64,000 nt of DNA. It comes from Sthenelais limicola (Eukaryota > Annelida > Polychaeta > Phyllodocida > Sigalionidae). The position numbers and the translations under genes are program-made. The notes below the pieces were generated by a model. The model was given only the letters and a program-made list of their open reading frames with translations. It did no database searches and was not told the DNA's origin. The stretch lies in NCBI GenBank assembly GCA_942159475.1, contig OW804095.1:57316773-57380772 (forward strand), read 5' to 3'. The stretch's first letter is position 1. Every line of letters starts with the position of its first letter. This document shows, one piece after another, positions 26,080 to 41,000 of this stretch.

Positions 26080-29000
26080 TCCCTTTTAAATATTATGTTC
26101 TGTCATGCCAAATCTGCTATAACTTATTTTCTTTTAACTTATATTGTTTGTCAGGAGTGGTAAAAATAGATCTTAACAATATAGGTCGAAACAATTGTCT
26201 GTGTTTTTCGGTGTTCTGTATTTGACATCCTAGACATGGCAGTTTTATTTATCTTGCTCTTCAGTCTTGATTTCCTGGATCAATTTGAAATGTTAAGCAT
26301 CGTGTCTGGATGTTCAATCTACCGGTTGTTTACTAATTGTGACTTTTTACAAATTTATTTCAGGTTTTAGCCACGCATGCTGCATTCTTCTCTTGTGTCT
26401 TAGTGGGCATCCTTTTTATCATTTTAATGCCAATAGTTGGCCTTTTCTTCTGCTGCTGTCGGATATGTGGTAACTGCGGGGGTAAAGTAAATCCACGTGA
26501 AGGGGCTCATCATAAGTGTAGACAGTATACGTGCGGGACAATCCTCTTCATCTGCAATACTATTATGCTGTGAGTATTTCCATTTATGCTGGTATCACTT
26601 GTTAAGCAGGTTTAAGCGTGTATGTATTGCTCGAAAAAATAAGACCGTTAGACCTTACTTCAGACTCAGATTGATTAAAATTAGTATATCTAAGACAAGT
26701 TTCCCGACTCGGCCACACACACGTGACACCTAGATAAGTAAATATATTGGTGAGTTTTCACTACTAACTGGTGAAGTAGAGGGGCCACGTGAATGTTTGG
26801 TAGACTGGAAGAATGACGATTTGAAATTTTAGATGTTCCTTTTATTAATTCCCAACGTTTCGAGAGCTTTGCTCTCTTCTTCAGGGGTGAAGGTGGTACA
26901 ATGATTTGGTATTGGTCTGGAGGCTCTTATATACATGTGCAAAGTAGTGCATTATGGGTAGTCACATACCTGGTGCATTATGGGATATGCTAAGTTGGAC
27001 AATCAGCAAGTACAAATTAGTTTAGTATTAAGAGAGTTTCGTTTTTTTGAGAGATTGGAAATTCTCTAGTGTAAATACCTTGATTTTTTTAGAACAGTTT
27101 TGGTTTGATCACAGTTAATTTTTGACATTTTCAATAAAATTCACGAGTGGAAATTCGTTGGTTTTCAGTAGTTTTTCTAAAAAAAATAATAGTAGCAGTG
27201 GGGCTTGGATAATTCGGATATACCATGTGATATGGGGGATGGTATTCATATGTGTACACAAAAATCAGAAACACGGAATGGAACTGTTTAGTTAAGATTC
27301 ACTAGATAGTTAAAATCAGCTGCCAAATTTGAGTCAAGTTCATTGATAATATGCGAAATACTGCCTAATACTAAGTAAATATATGTATTGCTATCTCTTT
27401 TAGAGTTGTTTTTATTTTTCGAATTTCCTTCGATGACTTTCTGTTCACTTTCTTCTAAATGAATAGTACGATATCTAAGTAGGATAGTTGTGATCGCCTA
27501 GGATTTGTCTTATCTTTTCATTTAGTTGAAATGATGGCGATACATGTTATTCATAGTGTACATTTTTCACTTTATTAGTATCGGCCTCGTGTTTGCATTC
27601 ATGACAAACGAGCAAATAAGGATGAATACATCTGCCAGGAATGGATTAGTGTCTAAAGCAGCAGACAGAATTAACTCTCTCAACAATTATCTGCAGTCAG
27701 TCAGTGACGACTTGGGAGCTGCTAACCGAACTTTCGGGGAAAACATAGACGAAGTAGTGAACCAAATTCTGAGTAAGTATGCCATATAAAACAAAGCTGC
27801 ATTTCCTTCACTCCCTACCATGTATTGTTGAATCATTATTTATGTCCTATAATTCCACCACTTGCTTGCATTTGTTGCATTTACGGTACATAAAATATAA
27901 TAGTTTCTAATGCTGTTAAGTTGAGAAATATAATATTTATCAGCATCAGCAGCTCATTCAAAAGAGTTGAAAAGTTCCCGCATCCTGGTTGTCCGCATGG
28001 CTGACAGAATTAACAATATATGGGCGTCCTTCGGACAACCAGGGTTTACTTATCTTTGGTGTGAGCGGACAACCAAATAGTCTGTTTATCATATTTCAGG
28101 AAAACTATATCTTGAAAACTGTTTGAACAACCATTTGTTTTTTCAATTCAATTCGATTCAAAGCATTTTTCATTTATACGAGAAAGGTGTACAAAAAGGA
28201 GACCCGTATCTGAAAGGTGACACCCAGGTCTTCCAGCGGGTTCCTGACTAGTTGCTACTGGACAAAAATTTGATTTTACATTACTATGCCAAAAACGAAC
28301 TCTAGGGCTATTTTCTAATATCTAATCTAGGAGTATTTAGTTAAAGTGAGAAGCAGTTCATAGAAACTGAAACAAGAGACAATAAACTTCAACTGCTCAT
28401 ATATCTCGCTAACAGTTAATACAATCTATCTAAAGCAGTTTAAAAAAAGTCATCAGTAGTAGAGACAAATAATAAAACAAGGTATAGCAGTAGAAACAGT
28501 AATAATGGTAGGTCCAGATCAAGCACAGAACACTCATAATAATACATACATACACAGATACCACAGTATAGAGTGGTCTACAATATATCGATTTCATTTA
28601 AATATACATCAATAATTTTGCTGAATGTTTTTTTCGTCACTGTCACTGCCTTAATGGATTGTGCATTAATCTCCGAGAACTGTAGCTGTGAATTAAACAA
28701 TTTTCATGCATTGACATGTAACTGAAACCGTGAAGATTATCCTCGACAAATTTCATCACGTAAATAACTGATTACCTTGCTCTCTTACAGCTATCGGAGA
28801 TAGTGCTGCTGATAAATTGGATAAGGAAACACAAGTAGAAACTCTTTTACAACAAGCCAATGACCTCGCTGATGGTAGGTGTCGTAACGAATGCAGGGAT
28901 GCAAGTTCTCAGATAATTAACTGAATTAAGATAATTTGGATGAATGGTAAAGTTGCCAAATGCCCTCCAAAATACACCGTTTTAAATCCATATGTACCAA

Positions 29001-32000
29001 AATTTTCTCAGATTCCTAAGTCTCTGTATAGTTGTCTTATGTTGGCTGGATCTTAGAGAAAGAGGCTCCAATGCGGGATGAAACCCGGGACACACACCAT
29101 TCTTGGGGGTGTGATGGGCAGAGGCTGTCTATATGGCCACCCCTACTGACTCTAGTGCTAACGGAACTGCCGAATTCTGCTCGGGGAGAGGCGGCCTCAC
29201 TCCTCATCGGAAGTGAGATTCCAGATATTTCCTCTAATCTTTAGCATTGAGTCAATGGAGCCTACGGAAATCCCCGAGTGCCTTCGCTCAAGAACTCCGG
29301 GAAGGGTGCAGCAGGTGGCGATCATATATATCCCTTGCACTGACCCAGATACCCACTTAGTTAGGCCGCACTGTCCTACAAACACACATGGTCCTTTATA
29401 TGACATGTGCGCCTTTATCTATCTCCCCTTGGACCTTGGAAAATGTTCAGATTATTTTACCATACCCGACTTGCATCCCTGCGAATGGAAACCAATGAAC
29501 GTGTACACTAATTCGTGATATTTATTTAAAGTTTAAACTAATAATCGACATACACATTCACAATCGTTTGTATAACTCATGAGTAGACATTTCGTGATTT
29601 CCTGTTATGAATATATTTTGTAAGTGCAAATTTTAAAGAAAACCTTTGTGAAAAAAATATCCTCCATAGTGCGAACAAGTTTTTATGTTATTTTCCAGGT
29701 TTATCAGAAATAGAAACCCTTTTAACTACTGTGCGGACCCTGAAGGCCAGCATAATTTCTCAACTCAACAACCTTAAAAACTCCTTGAACACTTGGAAGG
29801 GACAAGCTGATGATGTCTTACGTGATTGTACCACTGACCTGTGCAACACATTGAAGACAGATATTTCTTCAATCAAAGTCAACGTCGACTATGAACAAGC
29901 TGTAAGTCGTGGCCTTGTCATGGCCTTATTATATGTATTTGTATGTTTAATAAAACATCTCATTAAGGAAATCATTTCTATCTGTTCGACGAATGTGGAC
30001 TGGAATGTGGAAGGGAATTTTCACTCTTAGATGGGCAAGAATTAAAATACCAAGTCTTTTTAAACATCGGGGACGGGGGCGGGGCGTTTCTGCCTATACT
30101 ATAGATAAATATATTAGGAAATTGACCCTAGCCTTTTTACCTAGACTCCCTAAAACATGTCTCGCATAAATGTTATTTTCCAGGATCTTGACCTTGATGC
30201 GCATAATATAGGAAATATCAAAGGGTATATCGACAATGTAAGTATTAAAGAAATTTCCAATAATGTTGTTTCGCTTATATGAGCAATTCCACCAATTGGT
30301 CGTCATTTGGCCATCCGGGCCTGAAAATTCTTTCAAAATTAAGAAATTGGGAATGTTAATGATGAATATTGATAGGGAGGGTTTAGATTGTGTTTGGTTA
30401 CTAGTTACCACTTCCTGTTTCTAGACTGATCTTTAGATATGTAAAGACTAATTTCCTGTAACTTCAGTTACATAACTGATCTGATAAATACCCCAGTTAA
30501 GTTACCAATTCCTACAACTAAACTAGGTTTCAACAGTTTTTTATTCTGTTCAATACTAAAATAGGACAACAGCTACAACTGCCCCCTAGCCTCCTGATAT
30601 CGATAGATATCATAGAGTGCATGACTATATTCTGTTATATTGATTAGCTGCTACCACTGATACTGAGATAGCAACTAATACGCCAGGGTAAGCCCCCCTG
30701 GCCACAAGAGCACCCCTTTATGATGTCATAAATATCACTAAGGGAACGGTGAGGTATTGCTGGGAAACTTTCTAGATTTCTCTGAATCTCAGTAGTTTGG
30801 TAGCACTCGAGGGGGAAGGTTGCACGTATAGTCTCGTCTAAATAAAATGTTCTTTTCTGTTTCGCAGAGTCTGGATTCCTACCGGAGCATCTTTAGCGAT
30901 ATCAACGACCGAGTTGGCAACAATAAAGGCGGTTTGTGATAATTTTAATAAGGATTACCAACACAACTTTTGTACTAGTACTTTTTCTAATACAGTACCT
31001 AAACTATTTTGTTTCCACACGTGTTGAACCTTTATTTCCTAGTTCATGGCGAACATTCTTCACACCTTGACCAGTTTAAGTCCAATAAAAAGTGCAAAAA
31101 TTCCACTCCACAACTCTCTTTTTCAACCAAGTCATAAGCTAAAAGTATCTGAAATTCAGACGGTTGGCAGCACCCTTCCCAACATTCTTCACCCCTGTAG
31201 TATTGCTTCTTATACCTGTGAACGTATTTTACAGACATAGAAAATTCTAGAGCCGACATTCTTCGAAATATTAGTGCTAGACTAAGGGAATTGCAGGTTC
31301 AAGTTACCATGGTAAGTAAATCTGATAAATATCAATTAAAGACAAATTATCATTGTTTTAAAGAAGAAAGAATATCTATTTTTTCTCCAAGCGAACATCT
31401 AAATTAACATGCTTAAAGAATTGACTAGATGGGATAGAGCTTGCTTCATAAAATTTATGACTGTCCTTTCTATCCCACCCTAACTTTTCTCATTAATATT
31501 TTTTTCATTTTCAGGTTCGGGATGATGTAACATTGCAAGTCCAAAATGTACACTCGTATACCACTAGCATTGAAACCTATGGGACCTACGAGTAAGTTAC
31601 AGATTTCTTTTTGTTTTATTTTGATTTCGATGTTGCAATATCTCTATTTTGATATTTCTGTTTTGCCATGCTGAGTATTTGGCGCATGTAGCTAAAATAT
31701 GTTTCAAAGCTTTTTGTAAAAATAAAAAGATATGAAAGAAGACTATAATTGAATAACCTCTACATGGTGGTGTTTGTTCCAGGTGGTATGTTGGTATTGG
31801 TCTCTGCTGCATTTTCCTTCTTATAGTTCTTTGCTATTTTCTCGCGCTGATATTTGGCGCTTGTGGAGAACCACCTTATGATGACGTTGGTGCCTGCAAT
31901 AAAGGTGTCGGTGCCAATCTCCTCCTGGCGTAAGTATGATATTTCTACTTGCCTCTGCCTCTTCTATGCTATGTATTCCATATATATATATTCATTCCTC

Positions 32001-35000
32001 ATAAATTACTCCTCCAGCCGTTGTACTATTCTGACGGATCATCGTATTTTTCTAGGTTATGATTGGCGTTTTAGATTCTATTCACCTAAAGCGTTTTTAT
32101 GTATATATTATTGATTCGAGTAGATAACTTTGGTGTTTTTGCTGAGACATGAATCTGCGGCTTTAAACCCATCTATCGTTTATTATATCAAGCCTAATCA
32201 TTCTTTGTAATTTATGACTTAGAGTAGTGAATGTGAGTATTTGAACTTTACTGTTTCCATCTTGTAGAGGCGTTGGTTTCTGCTTCCTGTTTGGTTGGCT
32301 CCTTATGCTCATCTGTACACCGTCGTACATTGTGGGTCAGATCACACACACCGATATTTGCCGACCACTTTTACCTAACATCTCGCAAAGTGCATACCTG
32401 CAGGTAATATATGCCAGAATTACAACGTTTTCTTACAAGGAACACCCGAATACTCATAATGAAATCATACTTTTCAACCCAAAATAAATTCACTGATTTT
32501 TCGATGTACAATGTACTTTTATTAAATCTAATTTAAAGGAATGACTTGAGATCACTTTGAGCTATCTGTTTTTTATACTGGAACAAAGTATCGTAATTAT
32601 TATGTCTTTACTGCTTATCGAATCTTAAATATTTCATACTTTGTCCATGCCAAAAAATGCCTTCTGGTAATTTTATACTTGGAAGGAAGATTATCAATAA
32701 TCGATCTGAAAATCAAACGACTGAAAAGAAGTTTGTCTTATTTGAATACAAAAACATCTGTCTCTTGATTTAGAATCCTTATATGTTGGCTCTCCTCGTT
32801 CGATGTTATACTCTGTAGACCTGTGTCCTAGTACACTTGTACATATTTTCAGTCTAACTACAAACCTTTAGTTCTTAGTGAAGAGGCCGCTGTGGTGAGT
32901 CATTATGTTATGCTCCCAGAAAACACCTCTGCTTCCACCTCGGTCACTTCTCCTTAGTTTATCATTCCCATTAAGGTGTAAGGTGACCAAAAAGTGTTGA
33001 ATGGTCCTAATTCATAAATGCCGACATGTGAGATCTCGTAAAAAAAAACTAACCTTGGCCATGTGTTCGTAGTTGCGTCTGTTTGAGTGACTGGACAAAA
33101 GGTGTTGGCTCTATTGTCCCGAATTGAAGGCATGGAAGGAAATCACAGGATGTTGTCTCCCTGCATACGATTGCCTCCACATATGTATTATCTACAAATA
33201 TATCTTCTAACAAGGCGCATGAATGAGTGAGACCATACAAACTAGATTCAGCATAATTATTTCCCTCTATCCCCAAACATTAGAGAAATGCTTGCGGAAT
33301 GAAATTCTCAAAATCCCTTTTATATGTCCGACGAGAATGTTGCACGAGAGTTATGATTGCTAATTGGTTAAAAACCTATTTCTTAATGGAATCCTGTATA
33401 TAATTCGTTGTTAAGGCATCGAAGCCATGAACCATACATAATCGTGGATTGATTCAATTCCCCTAACCCAAGAGATGTTTTCGAATGCCGTCAGATATAG
33501 ACCGCCAAAGGCGTACTAACTTTCTAAAAAAAAAAATGTGTAACTACAGTTTATGTCACTTTTTATCAGTTTTCCTGTCGTCTGTTTTTACACAAATGTT
33601 ACCTCTTCGATTTAATTGTCATTATAAGGAAAACTACTTATTTCATGTTTTAGGTATTAGACGAGATTGTTATGCCATTGTACGGGGAGTCTTTCATCAA
33701 GGACACAAAACCCTCCGTGATCATTCGGTAAATTTAAGTTTAAATAGTATTTCCGTTAGAAATGTCACTGTATCCTGTTTAAATGATATATCAATATAGC
33801 TATGCCATAGAAACAATATATCAAGGCCAGGACCAGATAATTACTGGTGGAAGTATCAGCCAAGAAATCGATCAACAGTTGAGCTTACCATACTTTTTAT
33901 ATGTTTAAGTTAACTTAAGACATTAGGTCTAAGAATGTGTGATTGAAAACTGATTCCTCTTCTGATACGATAACGACATAAGATCGACTATTTTTCGTGG
34001 TTCATATACCCCGGCGTTTTTGTGGTGAATATATTTGAGATATTTCGTCGTTTTTCATCCGATTATTGAAAACGAAATCCATCTGTTTTATTAAAATATT
34101 ATTCTGTTCACCCGAGTCGATATACATAGGGGTTATCGTGGATGCCCTGTCTCGTACTGTATTACCATAACTCAGCAATGATGTTTTCTTTCTGACTGCA
34201 GGAGTTGTGAACAGAACAAAGGGGTGTATGAAGCATTGCAGCTGTCTCGGGTCTATGATGTTGACTCATTCAATCTTGAAGTAAGTTACCTCTACCCTCA
34301 AATACAGTTTATCTTAGGAAGAGAACCTTATTTGCTATTTTAGTATCACTGATATTTGCTACCGCTATTTGCTATCGCGACAAGGCGCAATCCATTTAAT
34401 CCGTTCAGCCTTTCAGTTCAAGATTTTGAATGCTGCATTATTTACTTTGTATGCTTTGTATGCTGTACATTCTTTCAGAATTATGGCATCAAGGGCAAGA
34501 TAGCAGTTTTGCTGGACCAGTTTACTTCCGTCAATCTTAATAGTGTAGACATAATAAACGATGACATTCGTGCGCAGCTAGACAACATATCGAACTCTAA
34601 ATTAGACGATCTACCTCTAACTAGGTTCACGGATGAGGTGAGAGTTTTAAATGTTAAAACTTTTAGCTTAATTTCCCCCAAATTAAATCGTTTATCTACG
34701 TCAGTTACACTGCCTTTAATCTCTTGTTATATTTATAACAGGTAGACGTGGCATATAGCACCTAACCTGTACGACCGTTGAATGCCTTGGGCAGGATTCG
34801 GGGGCTTTTTATATCTGCCTTTTTTCCTTTGATATACTTCATCCGATAATTTAAATTTTAAAGCTACTCTTGTTATATTCATCCAGCTCAACAAGGCAAC
34901 CCTGACTACTGACCTTGCTGACATAAAGAGACGATTGAATCAACAGCGGGATGCCTTTAGAGATGTAAGTCAAGAACCATCCGAATGTTTACCCATACCT

Positions 35001-38000
35001 TGGCGAACGTTTTCTTTGACCTTCTAATTTTACTTCGTCTACCGTTAATTGTTTTCTTTGCTGCATTGCTCAGAGTTCTGCAGATCTGAAGTCAGGGACA
35101 CAGAAATACTTAAGCCTTTTTCCATGTACATGTATTACTAAGATACTGGGGTTTACTATTCTGTAGGGAGGCAACCCAACAAAGGAAGCTGCCTTAGAGA
35201 CAGTCATAGCTGACTTGCAAAGCGTGCAGGACGATCTCGATCAAGTACAAGGGAAACTGGTAAGCCCCACGTTACTTGCTGGTCTGTTCCCCTATATTTT
35301 TTATCTAGCCATGTCGCTTGTGCCTGCTCTAAAGAAGTCCCTTAGGAATCATTGTGATAATTTTTGTATAGAACCCTGATTGACGAGGACCGAGGAGTGT
35401 AGTTCAGAGAAATCTTTCTACTCCTACATTTACCCAGAGAGTGACGAGAGTTACCAAATCAAGTCGTTTGCAAATCATATATTGTGGTATGATGTGTGTA
35501 ACACTGGAGTTTAATGAAAACAGACTTCATTCAAAAAACGTTATTTGGAAATTAGGCTTGGTACAAACCCTCCCCCTGAAACACTCGGCCGATCTTTGTG
35601 CTACGTCAGATAACCTTCAGTAATGGTCTCCAATCAAATGCACTATGCCCAGCATATTAATATTGATCCAGATAAAAACAAATCCATAAGCATTTCTGCC
35701 TGCTCTATCTCGCATGTCATTCGAAAATATTTCCGAGATAAGTCATATTCCGTTCGATATGTATTAAAGATATTCATTAAATCATTGATTTATTCTCAGC
35801 GTTTGGTCATTTATCATGGTGTTTAATGTAATTTAGTTTTGGATTTGTCATCAATTAACGTTTAGTTTTGGTTACTGTATAGTAGAACTTTTGAGTTTTA
35901 AAGATTAGTTGTGATTTTGCAGCCAGAATTATTGGTAAGTTGGTTGAATATTTTGAAAGAGCCGTGAGTATTTCTAAAGCATGCTTCTCAGCATTGCCTT
36001 GACGTGACACTCAAAAGTTTCACTTTCACCATGGTTTACCTTTGGAAAATAAGTACGGGCTATTTTAGGGTCATATTCATGCAATAATACACTAGCAGCA
36101 GCTTAAAAACTATTTTCTCTCTTATTCAATTGCCTTCTAAAATATGATACCAAAGTCATCATAAATAGAACCCCCGATAAAACCCGAACATCTGGCATCT
36201 TCCCAACGGGTCACAATAGTATTTCACACACAATAGACATCCGTCTTGGGAAATGTCCATCACTTTTATTTTGTTAAACCTTATCAGAATATGCCCTCAT
36301 CCAATATGGAAACAATATCCTTGCTGATAAGGACGATGTTCCTCTAGTTATGCAAGTATTTAGGAATGAAGACCCTGGTACCATGGGCACGCTGTTTGTC
36401 CTATTACTAAGTAAATGATATTATATTTGCATGGTTACAAAGATGTGTGTACTCTATTCCTGCTTGTATACTGGTCTATTTGTCACCAGTTTCCTGCATG
36501 GTCCCGATTCTTTCCTGCCCTTCCAAATCACCGCATCAAAATACTTCACATTTCACTTTCAAAGTCCTAAATTGCATGACAACCTTTTGTAACGAGTTGG
36601 TTGATATAGGTTCATTAGTTACCGCGCATTGTTGAATCGGTCGTACATATTTGGAAACCTATGATACAGAAAACGAGGTCTATGGTATGAGTTAGAAGTC
36701 TACAATGCTGCTGATAAGCACCGAATGGCAACCTGCAATAGTACCCATAAACTGTAATACATTGCGAAATTCTGTAGATCTCTTTAGTTGTAATGATTAA
36801 TCAGCCTGGTAAATAATATCCACTGGCAGGATTTGTGATTCTGTGGATTGGCAGCTATTTAGAGCTGTGTATTTATTTCTTAAGGAACCTGCCATTTAGA
36901 ATGAATAATTTGCCGTTGGTCTCTTCTTCAGGTGTCTTCTATGCATCCTTTCTAAATTGCTCACTAATTTTTGACAGGGTGATCTACGCAAGGGTGTTGA
37001 TGATCTACAAAACAAAATGACAACTGAAAAGGCTGGGGTAAGTTCACTAAATAATATATGGCAGTGACGAGGGATGAACATATAATATATTAACTGCAAC
37101 CAAGAATTGCTATGCTCATTTGTTGGCACTATGTTCTCATTGAAATAAAAGTAATAAAATTCATACCGTACGTTTTTCATTTGATTCCAGTCTACGATAC
37201 AACAACAAGCTGAGGGTTTGAAGATAAATCTTGAGGCGGCGGATTCAAATCTTAAAAATTCCGGGGCTTCATTTCTCACAAACGTTAGTATTCTCATCAT
37301 ATTTACTTTCATTATTAGTTTCAGAAAAACTTTTAAGTCTTTAAGGGTTTACTGAATGGAAATCTTGATCGCGTTATTGTTCTGTTTTACAGTTTTTCCA
37401 GAATTCTACTACTACCCTATACAATAACATTTTGGAAGTCACTGAGAATCTTAAAACCACGGTAAGGGATTTCATGCTGTTGTGAAATTATCAAGTTTCG
37501 TTTATGTTGAATTTCCTTTTGTATCTGAAAAAACTTTGATTATACTACCGTAAAACCCATATAACATGAATATAGGAGTTTCCGTTTAAATGTAATCAAA
37601 TCATACCTAGAACATGTAGTCTTCCCCAAAGATATAATGCACTATTTCGAAAGCGGTTTTTTAAAATGGTTCTGGGAAAAGTTCCACGTTTCGAGGTGTA
37701 GTTTTGCTATCAATTAGCTGTAGCATCATTTCTTCGTTAGCGCCCCTCCCCCCCCCCCCCACCCCACCCCACCCTCTCATATTGGTACCCCTATATGGGT
37801 TGATAAACGCTAAAACAATATTTGTAATATGATTTGAGTGTCTATATTATCTACTAAAACGTTCTGAAGAAAATGCACACGGACTCATTTGTTTTGGTCT
37901 TTATGTATTGCATGACATAAGTGAAGGTAGTTAACCAGAATTCTCTTGGCAACTCAGTCGACAATCATAAATAATTGGAAGCATGTTTATGGTTATCTCT

Positions 38001-41000
38001 CCCTCGAAGTGATCATAAGGCCCAACACAGTTACCAAAAGTGTTATAATTAGTGCCGAGGTGAAAGTTGAGAAAGAATGAATGTTAAAATGGCTAAAACA
38101 AAATACAATGTCACGATGAGATTATTAAACAACTGAAAGTATGAATACCGTTATCTATACAAAAATAAGACTCAATAATGTCATCCGACTTGGGGCTCAA
38201 ATGAAAACCATGGTACTTCTCAAATGAAAACCATGAAGTACCATGAGATCCCCATCTAGAAACACTTGGTTCTATATACCCTGGATTGTTAATCTATTTG
38301 GTACGTCTGGTTTACAGATAAAGGAGGATATCGCTCGTTGTCGCCCAGCTTACGACGGTCTGGAAAGCATTTTGAATATCTTCTGTGTGGAATTCCTCAA
38401 TCCTTTCGTAAGAATTACCTCGCATCTACTTTCACTTTTAGATGAATATTTATTTTTAGTTTACCATTGTTTTTTTTACACTAAAGTATATAATATCATC
38501 TTCGTTATCCTGACTAAAAACTGCGAGAAAACTAGTAGTAATTAACTATTGTTCTTTTCCTGGTCACAGAATGGATTTTGGTTTAGCTTCGGGTGGACCC
38601 TCGCCTTCTTTATCCCATCTATAATAAGTGCCGTGCACTTGGCAGGATCTTACCGCAAGACTGAGGACTACGATCCTAACGATAACAAAAGTTTTGACGA
38701 ACCGTAAGTAAACGGGGTCTTTTTAACATCCGGGGACCTTTCGCCCATTTTGTTGTTTAATAGCATTTAGATGAATCTGGAATACTACATTTTCATTTAG
38801 TTCATGTAATATAAAGTGTTCAGAGTTTGGTGATCAAATCTACTGAGTGAACGTTTATAGAATAGATCATAGATAAAGGAATTTGTATTGAAGCACTCCG
38901 GCCAGCATTTCAATGAATCAATGTGGTGTCAACATACCACAAATAATTGACTTGCTACAGGTTTACGTAAAGGAGAAATTAACAACCTGCAGACCTAAGG
39001 AATCTCTTATTTATGTAGGAGTTTTTTTCCACAACTTGTCCCCATTGTACTTGGCATGTGTGCGTAACCGCATCTCCTGTGGTTTCTGTTCTATCCTTTG
39101 AAATGCCTATGTACTGACAATATATGAATAGGAGAGGCTTTCTCTAATGCACCTTTGGGCATCCGCCTAGTTATTATATATGGCTAGCAAAATGTATCTG
39201 CCAATCTGCCAATATTTATCAAATGTAATCGTCCTTGGACAAAGTCTCCAATCCAGATTGAGTGAATACTAGTTGCGAAGCAATTGTAGGAATTTACAAG
39301 AGTAGGCGGTGTCCAGTAATATCGGTTACTTGTATTTTTGATATTGCATTTTTGAAACGATAATATTTCGTAACACGAGCATGCATTTCTCCCGACCAAC
39401 GCCCAGAGGTTTTGGTTATTGTTAAATCCGGTGGTAAGTAAAGAGTTTCCATGGAAACCATTTATACAACCACCCCTCAATGTTTCTTTTTCCTGTGAAA
39501 TGCCCTTTGGTTTCATTTCATGTATGTTTTGTTAGCCATGATTGGTACAGATGAGTGCCAATCAGTTTGACACGCATGAGTATTTCCTTTATATCTCACA
39601 TATTAGATGAGTATCAACTGATTGATTGCCGATTATACCAAACGCATTAATTTACGAATGTCACTCTTCATTGAGTGTATTGTCATATTGATGGTCCTAA
39701 TTTTTAATATTGCATTATTCGTGGCCAACTTTATGACGCAGAGATAGTTAGAAATTTGAGTAAGAACTTTGTTATGCCTTTCCTACAAACTTGACAGAAT
39801 CACAGAATTAGCAGATTTAATGGTTCATTCTCATCTTAATTTGAGCCACATTATGTGATTATACTTATATAGTTGAATATGTATAACTTTTCAAATTAGG
39901 CAGCTTTATTTTGAAATGCTTTTGAATTCATACCTTTTAATAGTTATATTCAAACTTCAAGGAGAAAGTACATCTGAAAAAGTAAACTTATGAGAAAATG
40001 AATTCTTTAGTGATGTTAGAAAATAACTTGAAATTTGTATCACTAAGTGTCGAAATCTTTCATGTTTGGACCCTTAGTGTCCTTGAGTCAGTTTACATGA
40101 GCTCAAGACCCGGCGCGGTAAGTTACTATTGAGTAATTGCACTGTTGGAACTCATAGGTCGACGGGAGCCTTTAATCACCTATTGGCTTCGATAATTCAT
40201 TTTAATTCAGCCTAATGTGAAAGGACTAGACATAATAAATGACAATAATACACTACATTGCGGAGGTTTAGATCGATTGGCACATGGGGCGAGAGCATTG
40301 ATTTAGTGTTAGGAAACGTTTTAGAAGGCAATATCGTTTAGGCTGCGAATACTGTATTTGCATCGCCTCTGAATTTGAAGGAAACGGAATGCTTGCATTT
40401 GAGATTAGTCGGGACATTCTGGATGTTGAAAGTGTATGCTGAAAGCATGTTATACGCAAATGTGCCCCTGTAAGACTAGGTACTTAATTCTCATAAGAAA
40501 GATTACTGGTATGCATCAAGGCAATAGTCTCTCGATATAGATGCATGACTGCTTTATATTACAAAAGAATAAAACCTAAAATATCCAACTAAATGAATGT
40601 TCTAAAGATAAATATTGAATTAATATTGTTTCCCTGTTCGAGCTAAAACTGGTTCTATATTTGCTTGTTGGTAGGCGGATAAAAGTTTTTCAAGTGTGAG
40701 AATCAGTTCTTGGAATGCATGCTCCTCATTTAACATACCCCTCCCCTCTTAACAACTTAAAACTCACTCGTTTTACTAAAGCTTTCTAGGCTCTGCATGT
40801 TAGACTCATTCCAGTTTGTCTCACTAACAAATCCCTATCTCGCTGATCCAAATCTTGATAAATTGATGGTCCTCTATCGTTTTATGTTTTGCCCCGACGT
40901 TTCGTTGTCCTTAAACGTCACTGGAGCCCGACTACGTCGCTGGTGGCTGTAGTTTTGAGGACGTCATTGACCTTATCTTGTGTTGACCTTTTCAGTGAGT

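Larger units (their letters stand above)
7930..26363 (+). other. Prominin intron 2 (18.4 kb) with retroelement insertion
   Basis: This is the largest intron of the gene. About 11.6 kb of it is the antisense LTR element (11578-23137). The flanks 7930-11573 and 23142-26363 hold AT-rich sequence, a possible LINE 3' end (24790-24948), CTGAnGA...GAAACGT hairpin motifs near 25.7-25.95 kb and a C/CA tract. No host exon was recognised in the flanks. Confidence 0.7.

Noticed and set aside
36294..36360. Possible extra prominin exon after a TTATCAG acceptor
   Set aside because: The usable frames contain stops and no prominin-like sequence.
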